Assembly: GCA_019321725.1 (NCBI GenBank) | Contig: CM033107.1 | Location: 1 to 64,000, forward strand | Length of the DNA stretch: 64,000 nt | DNA from: Paulownia fortunei | Taxonomy: Eukaryota; Streptophyta; Magnoliopsida; Lamiales; Paulowniaceae | Direction of reading: 5' to 3' | In this document: positions 49,940-61,286 of the stretch, piece by piece | Numbering within the stretch: position 1 is the first letter of the stretch | How the letters are laid out: every line of letters begins with the position of its first letter | Translations under genes and position numbers: made by a program | The notes under the pieces: generated by a model | Database searches by the model: none | Told to the model about the DNA's origin: nothing | The model's input: only the letters and a program-made list of their open reading frames with translations

Positions 49940-50074
49940 ATGGAGGACTTGGCGGCAAAGCAAAAGAAGAAGAAAAGGTTGCCGGTGATACCATGGATGA
50001 GAGAGAGAGACCCAGTAGATATTAGTCTCTTTGACTCATGTCCCACTCAATTCTCACCATTTTCTTGACCCCAG
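49940..50074 (+). pseudogene. First-exon fragment of a DEAD-box RNA helicase (RH1-like), frameshifted
   Basis: The frame begins MEDLAAKQKKKKRLPVIPWM and continues RERDPVDISLFDSCPTQF. This resembles the N-terminus of plant RH1 (DDX51/Dbp6-like), where LPVLPWMR, PVDVS and later LDPR are conserved; I recall the family from memory. The frame stops at TGA 50066-50068. Removing one T from the run at 50060-50063 would restore SPF-LDPR ending at AG|GT (50074/50075), an expected exon end. I found no helicase exon downstream (no ENMGI, PTGSGKT or DEAD-like frame before 50400 or beyond). It is best read as a truncated pseudogene with its promoter. A sequencing error plus a remote second exon is less likely. 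Confidence 0.55.
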
Positions 50075-52122
50075 GTTTTTCATATTTTCATTTCTTGAAT
50101 GTTCTTGTTTTTCTACATGTTTTCCTGATGTTTTTTTTTTTTTTTTTTTTCCTTTACCCTGGTTGTTTCGCTCTATGTTCTGATGTAGAAACTAGTTCTT
50201 TTTCGAGAATATATTACCATACTTTAAAAGATGGTAGTGTAAGGAAAGGGAATAGTAAATTAATAAAGATTCAAGAATTGGAGCTCAATGAACTTCCGTA
50301 CTCTCGTCCGTTTTCAATTTACTCTCGAGTGTTGTTTATCTTCCAAATTTTCTTGATTTTCTTTTCTGAACTTCTTTTTTCATAATTTGAGGGGTTCAGT
50401 GTTTCATGGATATAATTGAGGAGCGCAAAGTAGAGTTCACCCTACATACCAACTTATTTTGCACACACCCATTAGTAGGTGGGAAATGGTCAGATTTGGA
50501 TTGGGTTTGGTGGTATCAATAAATATATTTCAAACATCACTATACATCATAATATTAAACACAAAATAAAAAAGATGTAACAATTTAGAAAAGAGGAAAC
50601 AAAATAGGGTACACATTTTAATCCAACTAACTTAAAATGTTCGTGTTTAAAGTAAATCAATGACACATTTCTTTTTTGTTTGCTTGGAGTGAAAATAAAA
50701 TTAATCCAATATAGGCAAGACATGAATCTCCACAGTCTACTCATAGACAATAAGAATTAACTTAAAAGATTATCTAAAGTTAAATAATGATAATTAATAT
50801 TATTAATTTTAATATATTTTATATCTTTATTTTGATCATTATCCATCTTCATGCTTATGAGCCTTTTTGTTACTATATAAGTCATTTTTTATGTTCATAT
50901 GCTTTTTTAAATATTTATGAGTGAGTAGTAATTTTACATGCCACGTGTCAATTGACACTTCATTATTTAGGTGATTTCTTTTGTAATTTTTTAACTTTTT
51001 AGGGGTATTTTAGTTATTTTACATGCCACGTGTCAATTTCATATATTATCTTGACCCTTTCCGGAGTGTTTCATTTATGTTACATGTTCATATGTTATTT
51101 ATTTATGCTCTTTTTGGAATATCTTGGTATTTTCCACTTCTCGTATGTTTTTTTTTAAATTTTGTTAGGGCCATAATTATCACTTTTTATGTTTTATGAC
51201 TTTCTAGTTGTCGTTTTAGTCATTTTAGAATATCCAAGATTATTTGTCATTTAAAAAGTTGATTTTTTATGCTTATTGTATTTTTTATGTATTTGTTAAG
51301 TACATTTTATACTTATATATAATAAGAAATATGAAGGAATGTATGACAATTTCATAATAGTAAACAATATAAGATTGATTGTTTTTTAATCTTTCACAAG
51401 TTCAATACTGTGTTCGGAGTCGATTTTTTAATCCTCCACCGTATGTAGACAACCAACAATGAGGTGGGCGTAGGAGCACCTGGCAGATAATACAGAAAGA
51501 AGAAGAAAAAATACATATAAGAGAGAGAAGATGGAGAAAGAATACACAAAAAAAAAAATAAGAGAAGGGCGTGGGGAAGCAAGCAACAAGGCATTTCCAA
51601 ATATCAAGAAGAGCAGAAGTAGAAAATCAAAAACAAAAACAAAAAGAACAAAAAAGGAAAGATAACAAAAATGGAAATAGGAGAAAAGAAAAACAGATAA
51701 GAAAATTAACAATCAGGAAAAGAAAGGACTCAAGGGTATTTTTCACATCACTCAATTTAGCAGACCAACCACAATATAAATAGATGTTTGGATATTACAT
51801 GGAATAATTATTCAAACCATATATCAACCTTCTAATAACATATTTCATCATTCAATTAAACCACACACACACACACAAACACGTTTATTTATATGTACAT
51901 ATAGACACATACATACATAATTAAATGTTCGTATAGTTTTAACTACGCAAACATAAATATATGTTTGTATAGTTTTAACCAAAAGGCGAATATGTTCAAA
52001 ATATTCAGATTCTAATTCGTTATTACATCTGAATACATAAATTATTACTTTTTAAGGTTATCATATCCACCTTATAAAAAAGAAAAAAAAAACAGCAACA
52101 ATGAATTAGAGTCGTAGAGTAA
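50075..52122. other. Intergenic AT-rich DNA, no gene recognised
   Basis: It starts with intron-like DNA including a poly(T) run at about 50130. A short frame near 50190-50330 (SRIYYHTLKDGSVRKGNSK) is open but matches nothing I know. Around 50750-51350 the DNA is plain AT-rich sequence. From 51480 to 51735 the + strand is strongly purine-rich, which produces false hydrophobic minus-strand frames. A (CA)n microsatellite lies at 51862-51877, and GTATAGTTTTAAC recurs at about 51932 and 51967. No promoter or gene end is convincing. Confidence 0.6.
50932..51038 (+). repeat. Repeated G-box-containing motif, offset 85 bp
   Basis: TTTTACATGCCACGTGTCAA occurs at 50932 and again at 51017. Each copy contains the G-box CACGTG. 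The first is followed by a palindrome, GTGTCAATTGACAC. Without an adjacent gene these are more likely repeat-derived than regulatory. Confidence 0.7.
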
Positions 52123-52130
52123 ACTTAATT

Positions 52131-53139
52131 CAGATCTGACCACGGGCTGAGTCCGATTTCACGAGCCAGGTCCAAATTTTTCGGACCCGTGAACCGCCGG
52201 GTCAGCCCGGCGGTTCAATCCGGGGCAGCCCGTACGGGCCCGACCCAGCGGTTTTATTTTTTTTTAATTTTTTTAATCAAAATAGTGTAAAAATGTGTTA
52301 TGTAGGTTTTGAACATGTGACCTCCAAACCATTAATAGAACAATCTAACCAATTGAATTAATGGATTATATGTTTATAATTTTGAATAAGTACATAAATA
52401 AATCTTATGGTTTGTTTTTTTATTTTTTTTCCCCCTCAAATTGTTTGTCTTATTTCTGAAAATCAATATAATTGATATTGTATCATTCTTTAAATTTAAT
52501 TAATTAATTTCACCAAATTACAAATCAAATCCTATATTTAAACATTCTACATTTCATCTTAATAATAAGTAAAGTTTTGAAAATTATCTAATGATGCTAC
52601 TTTACAATATATTAATAATAAGTAAATTTATAATTTTGTAAAAATATTTAATAATATTACTTTATAATATTACTATTTATTCTCCAACTTCTCATTTAAT
52701 ATTATTAAATTATTGTAATGTTTAATCGATTTTATATAATAATATTAACTATAAAAATCAAAATTTATTAAATTGTGTTTTATCAATACAATGTAAATGG
52801 AAAAATTATTTTTTAGAAATTTCATAAATTAATTTAGTCATTTTTATTTTGAATCATATACTTAAATTTTAATTTATTTTTTTTAAATTTAAGTTATTTT
52901 TTTTCATTAAGTTCAAAAAATAACAATATTTTTTACAAATTTAAGTTCAAAAAAATTTTAAAAAATAAAATAAATATAAGAGTCGGAACCGGAACCGGCA
53001 GTTAACCGGAACCGGCGGTTCCAGAACCCGGACCATAACCAGTCTTGACGATTAAGGTTATGGGTCGGGATTTTCTTAAACCGTAAAACCAGCGATTTCG
53101 AACTGTAACTGGCGGTTCCCTGATCCATGGTCAGGTCTA
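52131..53139. mobile_element. Non-autonomous hAT-like DNA transposon with 8-bp target-site duplication
   Basis: The left end CAGATCTGACCACGG pairs with the right end, whose reverse complement is TAGACCTGACCATGG. ACTTAATT flanks both sides (52123-52130 and 53140-53147), and the match extends to 9 bp (AACTTAATT) if the boundary is shifted by one. The subterminal regions are GC-rich, with many CCGG and CGGTT repeats (52160-52250 and 52985-53125). The core is AT-rich and shows no transposase frame. Within the core, TTTTGAACATGTGACCTCC is a tRNA-like motif common in plant repeats. An 8-bp duplication and CA/TA-initial ends fit hAT. A 9-bp reading would allow a Mutator-type element, but long inverted repeats are absent. 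Confidence 0.75.
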
Positions 53140-53268
53140 ACTTAATTGATGAATTGGATGGACAATGTGAGAGATGGGGTTCTGCTGAGGTGGAGTTATA
53201 TGCGCTAAACCTCTTAACATACCAATGAGACTAGCATAGTTATGCTAGCATAGTTATGCATGACTGCT

Positions 53269-53297
53269 CAGCCCCAGCCCCAGCCCCAGCCCCGGCA
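53269..53297 (+). repeat. AGCCCC minisatellite
   Basis: About five tandem copies of a six-base GC-rich unit, following two copies of TAGCATAGTTATGC (53232-53259). It lies between the transposon and the 3' end of the minus-strand unit. No function is suggested. Confidence 0.85.
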
Positions 53298-53466
53298 GTA
53301 GTTATTTGTGTTCTAATTACTTATAATCCTACCAAAAAACCAAAAAATAAAAAACAGAGAGAAGTACGGAATTGTTCTTCAGTCTTGGAGATCAATAAAT
53401 CATCATTAGCAGCAATAAATTAAATTTCAAGGCATACAATAAATAACTAGTTTACCATGAACATTC

Positions 53467-54665
53467 TTTATTGTATTACATTACACCAGAGCCCTGCCCC
53501 TGCTGGATCAGGTTGTAAATATAATAGGGAAACATAGATTGGAGAATGTGTGTTCATGTGAAGGGAAGTAAGCAAAAATGTGCGGCCTTCCTTATCTTGC
53601 TTTTGCACCTATAAATGGAGCATATATGCTCAAGCAAAGGCAAGCAAGAAAAAATGGCACCTTCTCATCCTGCCTTTGCATCTATTAATGGACCGCCAAT
53701 AATGTCATAAGATGACATTTGCAAAAAAAGATGGAAAAAGTTTCATCAGTCAAATGTGCAATTATTTAAGAAGCCCTGATACAATAAACTAGAATTTTAT
53801 GGCATACCTGGACTTTTAAACGGGTTGAGATCCCTAATTTGCCTTCATGATGATTCAAATTTGACTGCTTCAGTTAAAGGAATTTTGAACAAGCCCACTG
53901 TCAAGATTACAACCCCAACTTGCACCATAGCTGCAGATTATTTTGAACTCATTGTAGATAAGTACATACACCAGATCAAAAAAGTTATGCCGCAGATGAA
54001 ATTTTAGATAGTGTTTTGCAACATAGGATTGAGCTCGAAATAACATATTTAAAATGATTCCATTAGATCTAAGGGAAGTTGGTAGTTCGGAACCAGTGAT
54101 TTAGTCAGAATAACAAAGTTAATTAATGGGTGATCTATGGACTGATATCAACTAAAAACCGTGATATCAATCAGGGGATGGATAAAAGATAACCTCTAAT
54201 TCAGAATGTAGTTTAGACATTGAAGAAAGGTGATTTTTTCCATCCCCTAATGATGCCTGTAGGACTTGTAATCTATGCTTCTGAAACATGAGCATCAGTC
54301 ACTTTTAATCCACAGAAGAAAGTGCTCACAAGTACGAAGCAACAGTCGCAGCAGGCAGATAATATAAGTAAAAAGGAAAGGAAAAAAAACAGAACATAAA
54401 ACACCGGTTTTTCAAGAAAAAGCCCGCGCATCCATCATCACCGCAACAGAAGGCGGCAGGCTCCGGCGGCGGGCAGTCTTCATCGCAGTAGAAGCAGAGA
54501 AAGGCGGCTCTGGGGAAACCCAAATTAGAGAAATGTGAACAAGTCGGAGCCTCCTGCAGCCGCAGGACGGAGGGCGGCATCCTATTCTTCACAATCACTA
54601 GAAATTTGTCCACCCCTATTCCCCACCCTCCCACCGCCACCTGCTCAGATAAGATCAAGTAATGC
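53467..54665 (-). ncRNA. Putative minus-strand transcription unit, non-coding or with a short Cys-rich ORF
   Basis: On the minus strand a TATA box (54700-54691) would start a transcript near 54665, and AATAAA at 53472-53467 could end it. The longest ATG frame is 54580-54326, 84 residues beginning MPPSVLRLQEAPTCSHF, with a Cys-rich centre (CFYCDEDC, FCCGDDGC) and a hydrophobic tail. I do not recognise it, and its composition could be chance. Introns may exist but no clear pair was found. Its 3' part holds a 72-bp tandem repeat. It lies head to head with PTB3, about 300 bp apart, so the two may share a bidirectional promoter. It could be a lncRNA or an unspliced gene of unknown function. Confidence 0.3.
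53571..53702 (+). repeat. Diverged 72-bp tandem repeat
   Basis: AGCAAAAATG...CTTGCTTTTGCACCTATAAA (from 53571) is followed by AGCAAGAAAA...CCTGCCTTTGCATCTATTAA (from 53643). Both end in a TAxxAATGGA-like string. The junction contains the self-complementary GAGCATATATGCTC. It lies in the 3' part of the proposed minus-strand transcript. Confidence 0.6.
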
Positions 54666-54690
54666 GTTCCCTTCGTTGCATTGCCTCTCC

Positions 54691-54700
54691 TATTTATAGT
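54691..54700 (-). promoter_or_regulatory. Minus-strand TATA box ACTATAAATA
   Basis: Read on the minus strand this is a near-ideal plant TATA box, with a start expected around 54660-54668. It faces away from PTB3 and supports a divergent transcript. No TATA box is seen on the + strand for PTB3. Confidence 0.55.
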
Positions 54701-54973
54701 CCTCCGAAATTTCCTAAATCCAACCCATGGTCTTTATCTGAATTACCTGAAACACCCCTTTAATTTCCAGTTACTACCTCTCAACCTTGACCCATTGCGA
54801 ATGATTCCCGAGGGCATAACTGTAAAGAAAAATGAATTGCTTTGCCGAGCAAACCCTAACCCTACTCCCTAAGTACACCCCCCAACTCTCTGCCTTATGC
54901 GTTTTCCACTGGGATTCCCCAAGTACCCCGCTCTCTCTCTCTCTCTCTCTCCGTTGTGCTACCGAGTAACGAA
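54701..54973 (+). promoter_or_regulatory. PTB3: PTB3 upstream region with telo-box and CT-rich leader
   Basis: AAACCCTAACCCT at 54851-54863 is a telo-box-type motif. A (CT)n run lies at 54930-54952. A probable first, non-coding exon ends at GTAACGAAG|GTGATT (54973/54974). TATA-less promoters with telo-box and CT elements are common for plant housekeeping genes. The exact start site cannot be read from sequence. Confidence 0.5.
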
Positions 54974-56016
54974 GGTGATTGTGCTTAATTTATTCTTATT
55001 TGTCGAGTTATAGGGCTACTATAAATAATTTTTGGTGTATAGTTTCAGAATACATCTTTATGCTGTTAATTTGAGAGCGTATCGATCACAATTCCTTTTT
55101 CTGGAGCCCGGGGGTGGGGGGTGGGGGTGGCGGCTGCTAGGGATCGGCACGCGTGTGGAATTTATTGAATTTTCAAGCATGTCCTATACATGTTGAGTTT
55201 CTTGCAGGCTTCCTCAATACTGGTTATGCTCCTTCAGTTTCTATAAAAGCTTGATTGAAGAGTGAGACACCATTTTTGATAAGGTAATAAAGGCGATAAC
55301 CTTTTCGATCTCTGGCTGAGTTTTTCAAAATAAATTTTGTCTTCCGGGTATGTAAATGTTCTCTTTAGGCCAAATGATTAGAATTTATAAAAGCTTGATC
55401 TTGGGTCAAGGCCAGGATCCAAGTTGTATTGTGCTTTATTGGCTAGAAAACGAGCTGATATCTTCAGGCTCTCACTTATTGTGAACCCAGAAAGAGGGCC
55501 TTTTGCTCCATAGCCTGGGTTCATGGGTTTTGACTTCCTGTGTGTAATTGTTGGGTCATACGTGCTGGCAGTCACGGCAGTAACCCAAAATTCAAGGCAT
55601 TTAAAGTGGCTTGTTCTTCAATTTACTGTGATTTGTTTTTGTATTTCTTTTTCTTTCTTTCTTTCTTTTTATGTTTTCTTGGCAAGCACCGAATTACATA
55701 TTTCTTTCGTTTTTAGTGATTTTTTTCCTTTTTATCTCCCCCCGACCCCCCAGTATTTTCTTTGGGAATGGTAGGATTTGTTTTGAGTGTTTTTTTGGAA
55801 GTTGTCTTGGAGAATGTCTTGGAAAATGTGATGTATTAAAAGGGAAATGTATTGGTGAACAAGGTGAATATTTGATTTTATTTTAGGAGAATGATGGGAA
55901 AAAGTAAAGGGGGTGGTCCAAAATGAATCCAAACATAGCCCTTTTTTTAATTTGGTCGTTGGTTCTCTAGTAGGAGCCATATTATGACACTCCACAGTTA
56001 CATTCTTTGGTTTCAG
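54974..56016 (+). other. PTB3: Probable 5' UTR intron of PTB3
   Basis: The stretch between the CT-rich leader and the TTTCAG at 56011-56016 contains stops in all frames and ends 11 bases before the PTB3 start codon, so it is best read as a leader intron of about 1.04 kb. It holds a G-quadruplex-type run (55110-55130: G5TG6TG5TGG), a TTTC microsatellite (about 55644-55668) and a C-rich run (about 55738-55752). No coding signal was seen. Confidence 0.5.
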
Positions 56017-56027
56017 GGTCGTTGGTA

Positions 56028-59000
56028 ATGGCAGAGCCCTCAAAAGTCATTCATGTTCGTAATGTGGGTCATGAAATTTCTGAGGTAATAATATCTCCAT
56101 CTACCTATGCATATTTGATGGATTATGGTGAGCTTTCAGTTTTGCAATTTGTTAGTAGTACATGTTTGGAAGACTGTTCGCCTGTCTTTATGTTCTCAAT
56201 TGGCATTTAATCCCCAATTAACGAATAGGTGAAGGTTTTTTGTACAGCTAGTGCATATCATTGGCGAAAAGATATGGAGCAGTAGGTAGGAAATGGATGG
56301 GGTCAAACGTTTGTGATTATAAAATAGGAGGGATAACATAGATTAGAAGAAATTGCCCTTGATTAATTAGGCTAGGAGAAGAGGATCCCTGTAGAACCCA
56401 GATTGGTACAGAATTTAAAATCTTAACTGATCTGTGTTGAGCTATTGCACTTCAGTTTAGCTCTTCATCAACTCTACTACGATAGCCTACAGCCTATCAT
56501 AGTAGAGTTTGATGTGTGCCTTTATTACTAAATTAGTTATTCTTTGGGGATCATACCAGGCTGAAGTCATGTGATAAATAATGCATACTCTTGCAGTACC
56601 TTTATTGCATATGACTCTCCAGCTGCATATTTTGAGCAAATGATTTAGATTCATTGAATATGGCTTACTGCATTTCTATGTGGATTTACAAAATCTTGGA
56701 CGCTTATTTTTCCTACCCTCAAAACTTAATTTCTGTAAAAGACTCATCACAAAAAAAAAGTCCCAACCTTTTTGTCTATTTTTATGATAAAACTCCTTGA
56801 GCAGACAACAAGTTAGAAAGTATTTATATGCCATATCTTTAAATTTCTAAGCCAGTAGATTATATCGCCTTTCCATTCTTTATTGAATGCAAACAATATT
56901 GAAACATCTATTGCTCTTTTAACAAAAAATAAATTATTTTGGTTGCATATTTCTCCTAGGTTCAGTCTTTGATCTTATTTTATGCTTTTCCAGAATGACT
57001 TGCTCCAGCTGTTCCAGCCATTTGGAGTCATCACCAAGCTTGTGATGCTTCGAGCCAAGAATCAGGTCATGTTCTTGGAAATATGTCCCCAAGGAGTTGT
57101 ACTATATGTGTGGCCAAAAGTAAATTTGTCTCTGACATTGCTGTTTATATTGAAATTGCAGGCCCTCCTCCAAATGCAAGATATCCCTTCGGCCGTAAAT
57201 GCATTGCAATTCTACACTAATGTTCAGCCGAGCATAAGGTATCTTCATAGATAATGTTAGCTTTTCCTTTTCAGCTTTCCAACTTCGTTATGAGAGCGCT
57301 CCTCTCATATTTTTGGCGTTATCTAGTCTGTTACTGAATTTTAGTATTTGGCTTTTAGGGGAAGGAATGTTTATGTTCAATTTTCATCACACCAAGAGCT
57401 AACAATTATGGATCAGAATGCTCAAGCACGAGGAGACGAGGTGACTGTTATGCACCATGTGACAATTTTCCCTTTACTTCAATGTTACTGATGCAGTGAT
57501 AGGTGTATTAAACTTGCAAGTGGTTCGGTAGCTTTTTTCTTGGATAGTAGATATGGTATGACACAATACTTACAGGTGTTCAAGAATGAGTAGGAGTTAT
57601 TCACTTTCCAAATGTATGTACAAGATAATTGAGAAAAGTGCAATGAATTGGTAAGAGTTTTCCTAGCATTATATGGGGACTATATTTCAGAAATTGGGAT
57701 ATTACTTATAGGACAATTGGATGCTGTAAGTAAGCTTTGGTAAAGTGCAGTCAAGAAATGAAATGATTTTTTTTTCAAGCTTATGGTTGACGAAACGGAA
57801 CTTTATGACCACTTGATGACAGACAAAGTAATTTAGATTCAACATTAGTCGGTTAATCATCTTTTGATGCTGTCCATATTGGAGGGGAAATTATGAAACG
57901 TGTACTTTAAACCAATGTCTCTAGGACAAGCTGTGAATTACTGATGATGGTTGCTTAGCCTAAATAGGGCACTCTTAGAGATATTATTTCTTGGTTCTTC
58001 TTCAGCAATAGGTGCAATAAAAGGTGAATCCATGTGTACAGATGCTTGCAACGTAGTCGCACAGAGAGCTTAATGGTGTCTGAAGATTCTTAGAGCTGAT
58101 ATGAGTCTATCCCCCTTGGATTTAATGAAGTAATCAGTAATTATTTTAAGAATAAAATTAGAGCTTTTGTATCTATATAGGAATTTAGTTGCAAAAAAAG
58201 GTTGAGAATTGTGGTATTTTCATTTGCCTAGAAGACAGGAGACTGGTGCTGCTTTTTGTTGTGGGTAAGTCAGATAGGACCTGATGTATTTATGAAAGCA
58301 CAGTTGACATAGGAAATTTTTTTATCAATACTCACTAGAACCTAATTCTGGCTTGAAGAAATGTTAAAGCGATTGATGATACTTGTAATAATATAAGTAT
58401 TCATTCTTACCATCTGATGTGAAGATAGAATAAATCTATCGATGGTGAAACTTAATTTACCTTACAACATTGCGTATCATCAATTAAAATGCATGGAAAG
58501 CATCACAAAACCCTGAAAATCGGATTCATTTAATTTCATAATATTTAAGGAACCATGTCATTAACAACAACTACCAAGAATATAAACCTAAGGCACTTGT
58601 AGATGACTTCTCAACTAGTGAATGTTTTGCTAGTAGCTACCTATTCGGAATTCTTATATTGAATTTTCTGATTTCCTAAATTGTGTGTTTCCAGTTTTGT
58701 TAAAAACTTAAGGGTGGAAATGAAATTTGTTGCTTTAGAAAAGGTTATTGTTCATGGATACACTTTTCTTTTATATATTAAAATAAGAATATGAAGTATG
58801 GTATTGCCAGTGATTATTAATCTGGTATTGTCAGTGATTATTAATCCCTGAGAAATATTTAGACATAGGTGCATGTGTTGATTTTTCTTCATGCAGGTAT
58901 CTCTTGTTGGTAACTTAAGATATTATATCATCCATTGCCTTGTGGATTATCAATTATCTCTTCCTTGATGGCTTCGTCTACTTTTCTTTAAGGATATCTT

Positions 59001-61227
59001 ACATTAGTGTTTTTGGGTGATTGTAGATCTTTAAATGCTGTTTTCCCCCTTATTTGAAGTTCTTTATGTGTTTTTTTTTTTTCTTTTGGCTGAGGTTTCT
59101 TCATATTTACATTGTAATGGAGGTTGCATGACTCAAAGCAGTATTGGTGCAAAAAACCAATTATTTCATTTGCTCAAGCTCTTGATTTCTTGTTTTTTAT
59201 ATACTTATTCTGTGTGTTTGCATGTGGACTGATTGCTTGATGCTGGTTATTCTAGCTCTGTATGCCCATTTCCTTTTGTCTTTCTGTATTCCTTTCTATT
59301 CATTCCCTTCTCTTCTCTCTCTGCTGTCTCTGTGCTGGTTTGCTGTTGGGGTCTTCTCTCTATTCTGTCTCTATGCTGGTCTGCTGTTCGGCTCTCTCTG
59401 GATATCCAGCCTAACCGAATCCTCTTAGTTACGATACATCACATGCTATATCCTATAACTGTGGAAGTGCTGCATCAAGTATTTTCTCCTCATGGATTTG
59501 TAGAGAAGATCGTCACGTTTCAGAAGTCGGCTGGTCAGCATCTTAAAATTTTCTCTTTTCTGACTTTCTTAATTTCGATACTGGTTAAGGCGTATGAAGA
59601 ATGTCTAAATGTAGTGTCATCCTTTACGAGGAATACCTCTGTATGGATTTGTTTGCAATTTTCTCACTTTCATGAGGGATCTGTTTAATTGGGATTTGGT
59701 GTATTACTATCTATGCTGTTTCTTTGCTGTGTATGAGATCAAGATCTTTGACCCCTTCCTCTATGAAATGCATTATTAACTGCCAGTTTTTCTAGTTATG
59801 ATGTAGTGGCCGATAGTTACTCTAATACTGCAAATTGTGTAGGTTTTCAAGCTCTAATTCAGTTTCAATTACACCAGAGTGCTATTTCTGCAAGAAACTC
59901 TCTTCAGGTATATTGGATGTCAAACTATTAGATTGTTTTACTTATTTTTCAGTGAGACAGAGTTTATAACTTGATACAGGGACGAAATATATATGATGGT
60001 TGCTGTCAGCTGGACATTCAGTTCTCAAAGTGAGTTGATTTAAAAAAAATTGGTGCATATTCATGTTACCGTGTCCTCCTGCAATTTTCCTTGCTGCCAT
60101 CGTGTATAGTCACCAAAGTTTTTTTTTTTTTTTAATCCAGCCTTGATGAATTGCAAGTGAATTACAATAATGAGCGCTCTAGGTAAGTTTACGAGTTAAA
60201 TGTCATGTTATTTGTTTACCTTTTTTGTAATTGTGCTGCAATTAAGATTTCTGCTTTGTTGTTCTCTTCTTGGTGTAGGGATTTCACAAACCCTTCCTTG
60301 CCTTCAGAACAAAAGGGCAAGTCCTCTCAAGTAAATCCACTCTTCTCTAGTATAACATTTGAAATTGTTTAGCTTTTTGTCATTGAGACTGTTTTCTGAT
60401 TGGATATTCAAATATGGTTCCTTTTACAGCAGCCTGGGTATGGAGATGCAGGCATGTATGCCCATGCAGGTGCTTAATTAGCTATTATATGATGTTCTAT
60501 CTTTTTGAACTCTATCCCACTTTCTAACCCCTCTCTCTCTCTCTCTCAGTTGGATTTCCACAGGTGGGTACCTTGCTGCGTGTTAGGGCTCAAAAGTGAT
60601 GTACCATTCTTTAACACCCTTGCACAGCTATATGTGCACTTCAAATGTGATAAGAACATGCTGAGGTTTCCTAATCAGAGCATGGCAACATCACTGTATC
60701 ATATTTTCTTTTAAGAATTTATCATGCCCTTGCCATCATAATACTTTGTAGGTATGACCACTCATTTAGCTCATATTTAGCCATAATGTTCCATTTATCT
60801 GTTATCTTCCATCTTGGCTGACTAAACAAGAACTGGTAGACATAGGTCGAGGAGCATTTGTTAATTTGTGGTGTTTGGTCGCTGGTCCCTCTATATGTGG
60901 TGGTTTATAAGTTTTTGCATGTATCAGTAAAACTATAATTTATTTGCTTATCTGTTTTATCTACTTTTGCTTTAAATTGTGATTTGCCACTCTAGCGCAC
61001 TCACTGGGGTGCTTTTTCCAGCGTGTATGCATACTTTTCCAAAGGGTTGCTTATTGTATTTGTACTGGATCTTTTTTTTCTTTTGTGTTGTCTTAAATTG
61101 TAGATGGGCAATGCTGCTGCTATTGCTGCTGCTTTTGGAGGAGGTTTGCCGCCCGGTATAAGCGGTACAAATGATAGGTGCACAGTTCTTGTATCTAATC
61201 TGAATCCTGATGTAAGTTTCTAGTTTT

Positions 61228-61286
<59 letters not shown>

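Noticed and set aside
50038..50385. 115-codon frame running through a poly(T) tract after the helicase fragment
   Set aside because: Its first half is translated poly(T), and the YYHTLKDGSVRKG part matches nothing I know. It is most likely intron-like DNA.
51428..51712. Minus-strand hydrophobic frame of 94 codons, membrane-protein-like
   Set aside because: It is produced by the purine-rich + strand tract at 51480-51735. There is no promoter or homology.
53825..54007. + strand frame of 60 codons
   Set aside because: No recognisable family and no promoter, and it lies antisense to the proposed minus-strand unit.
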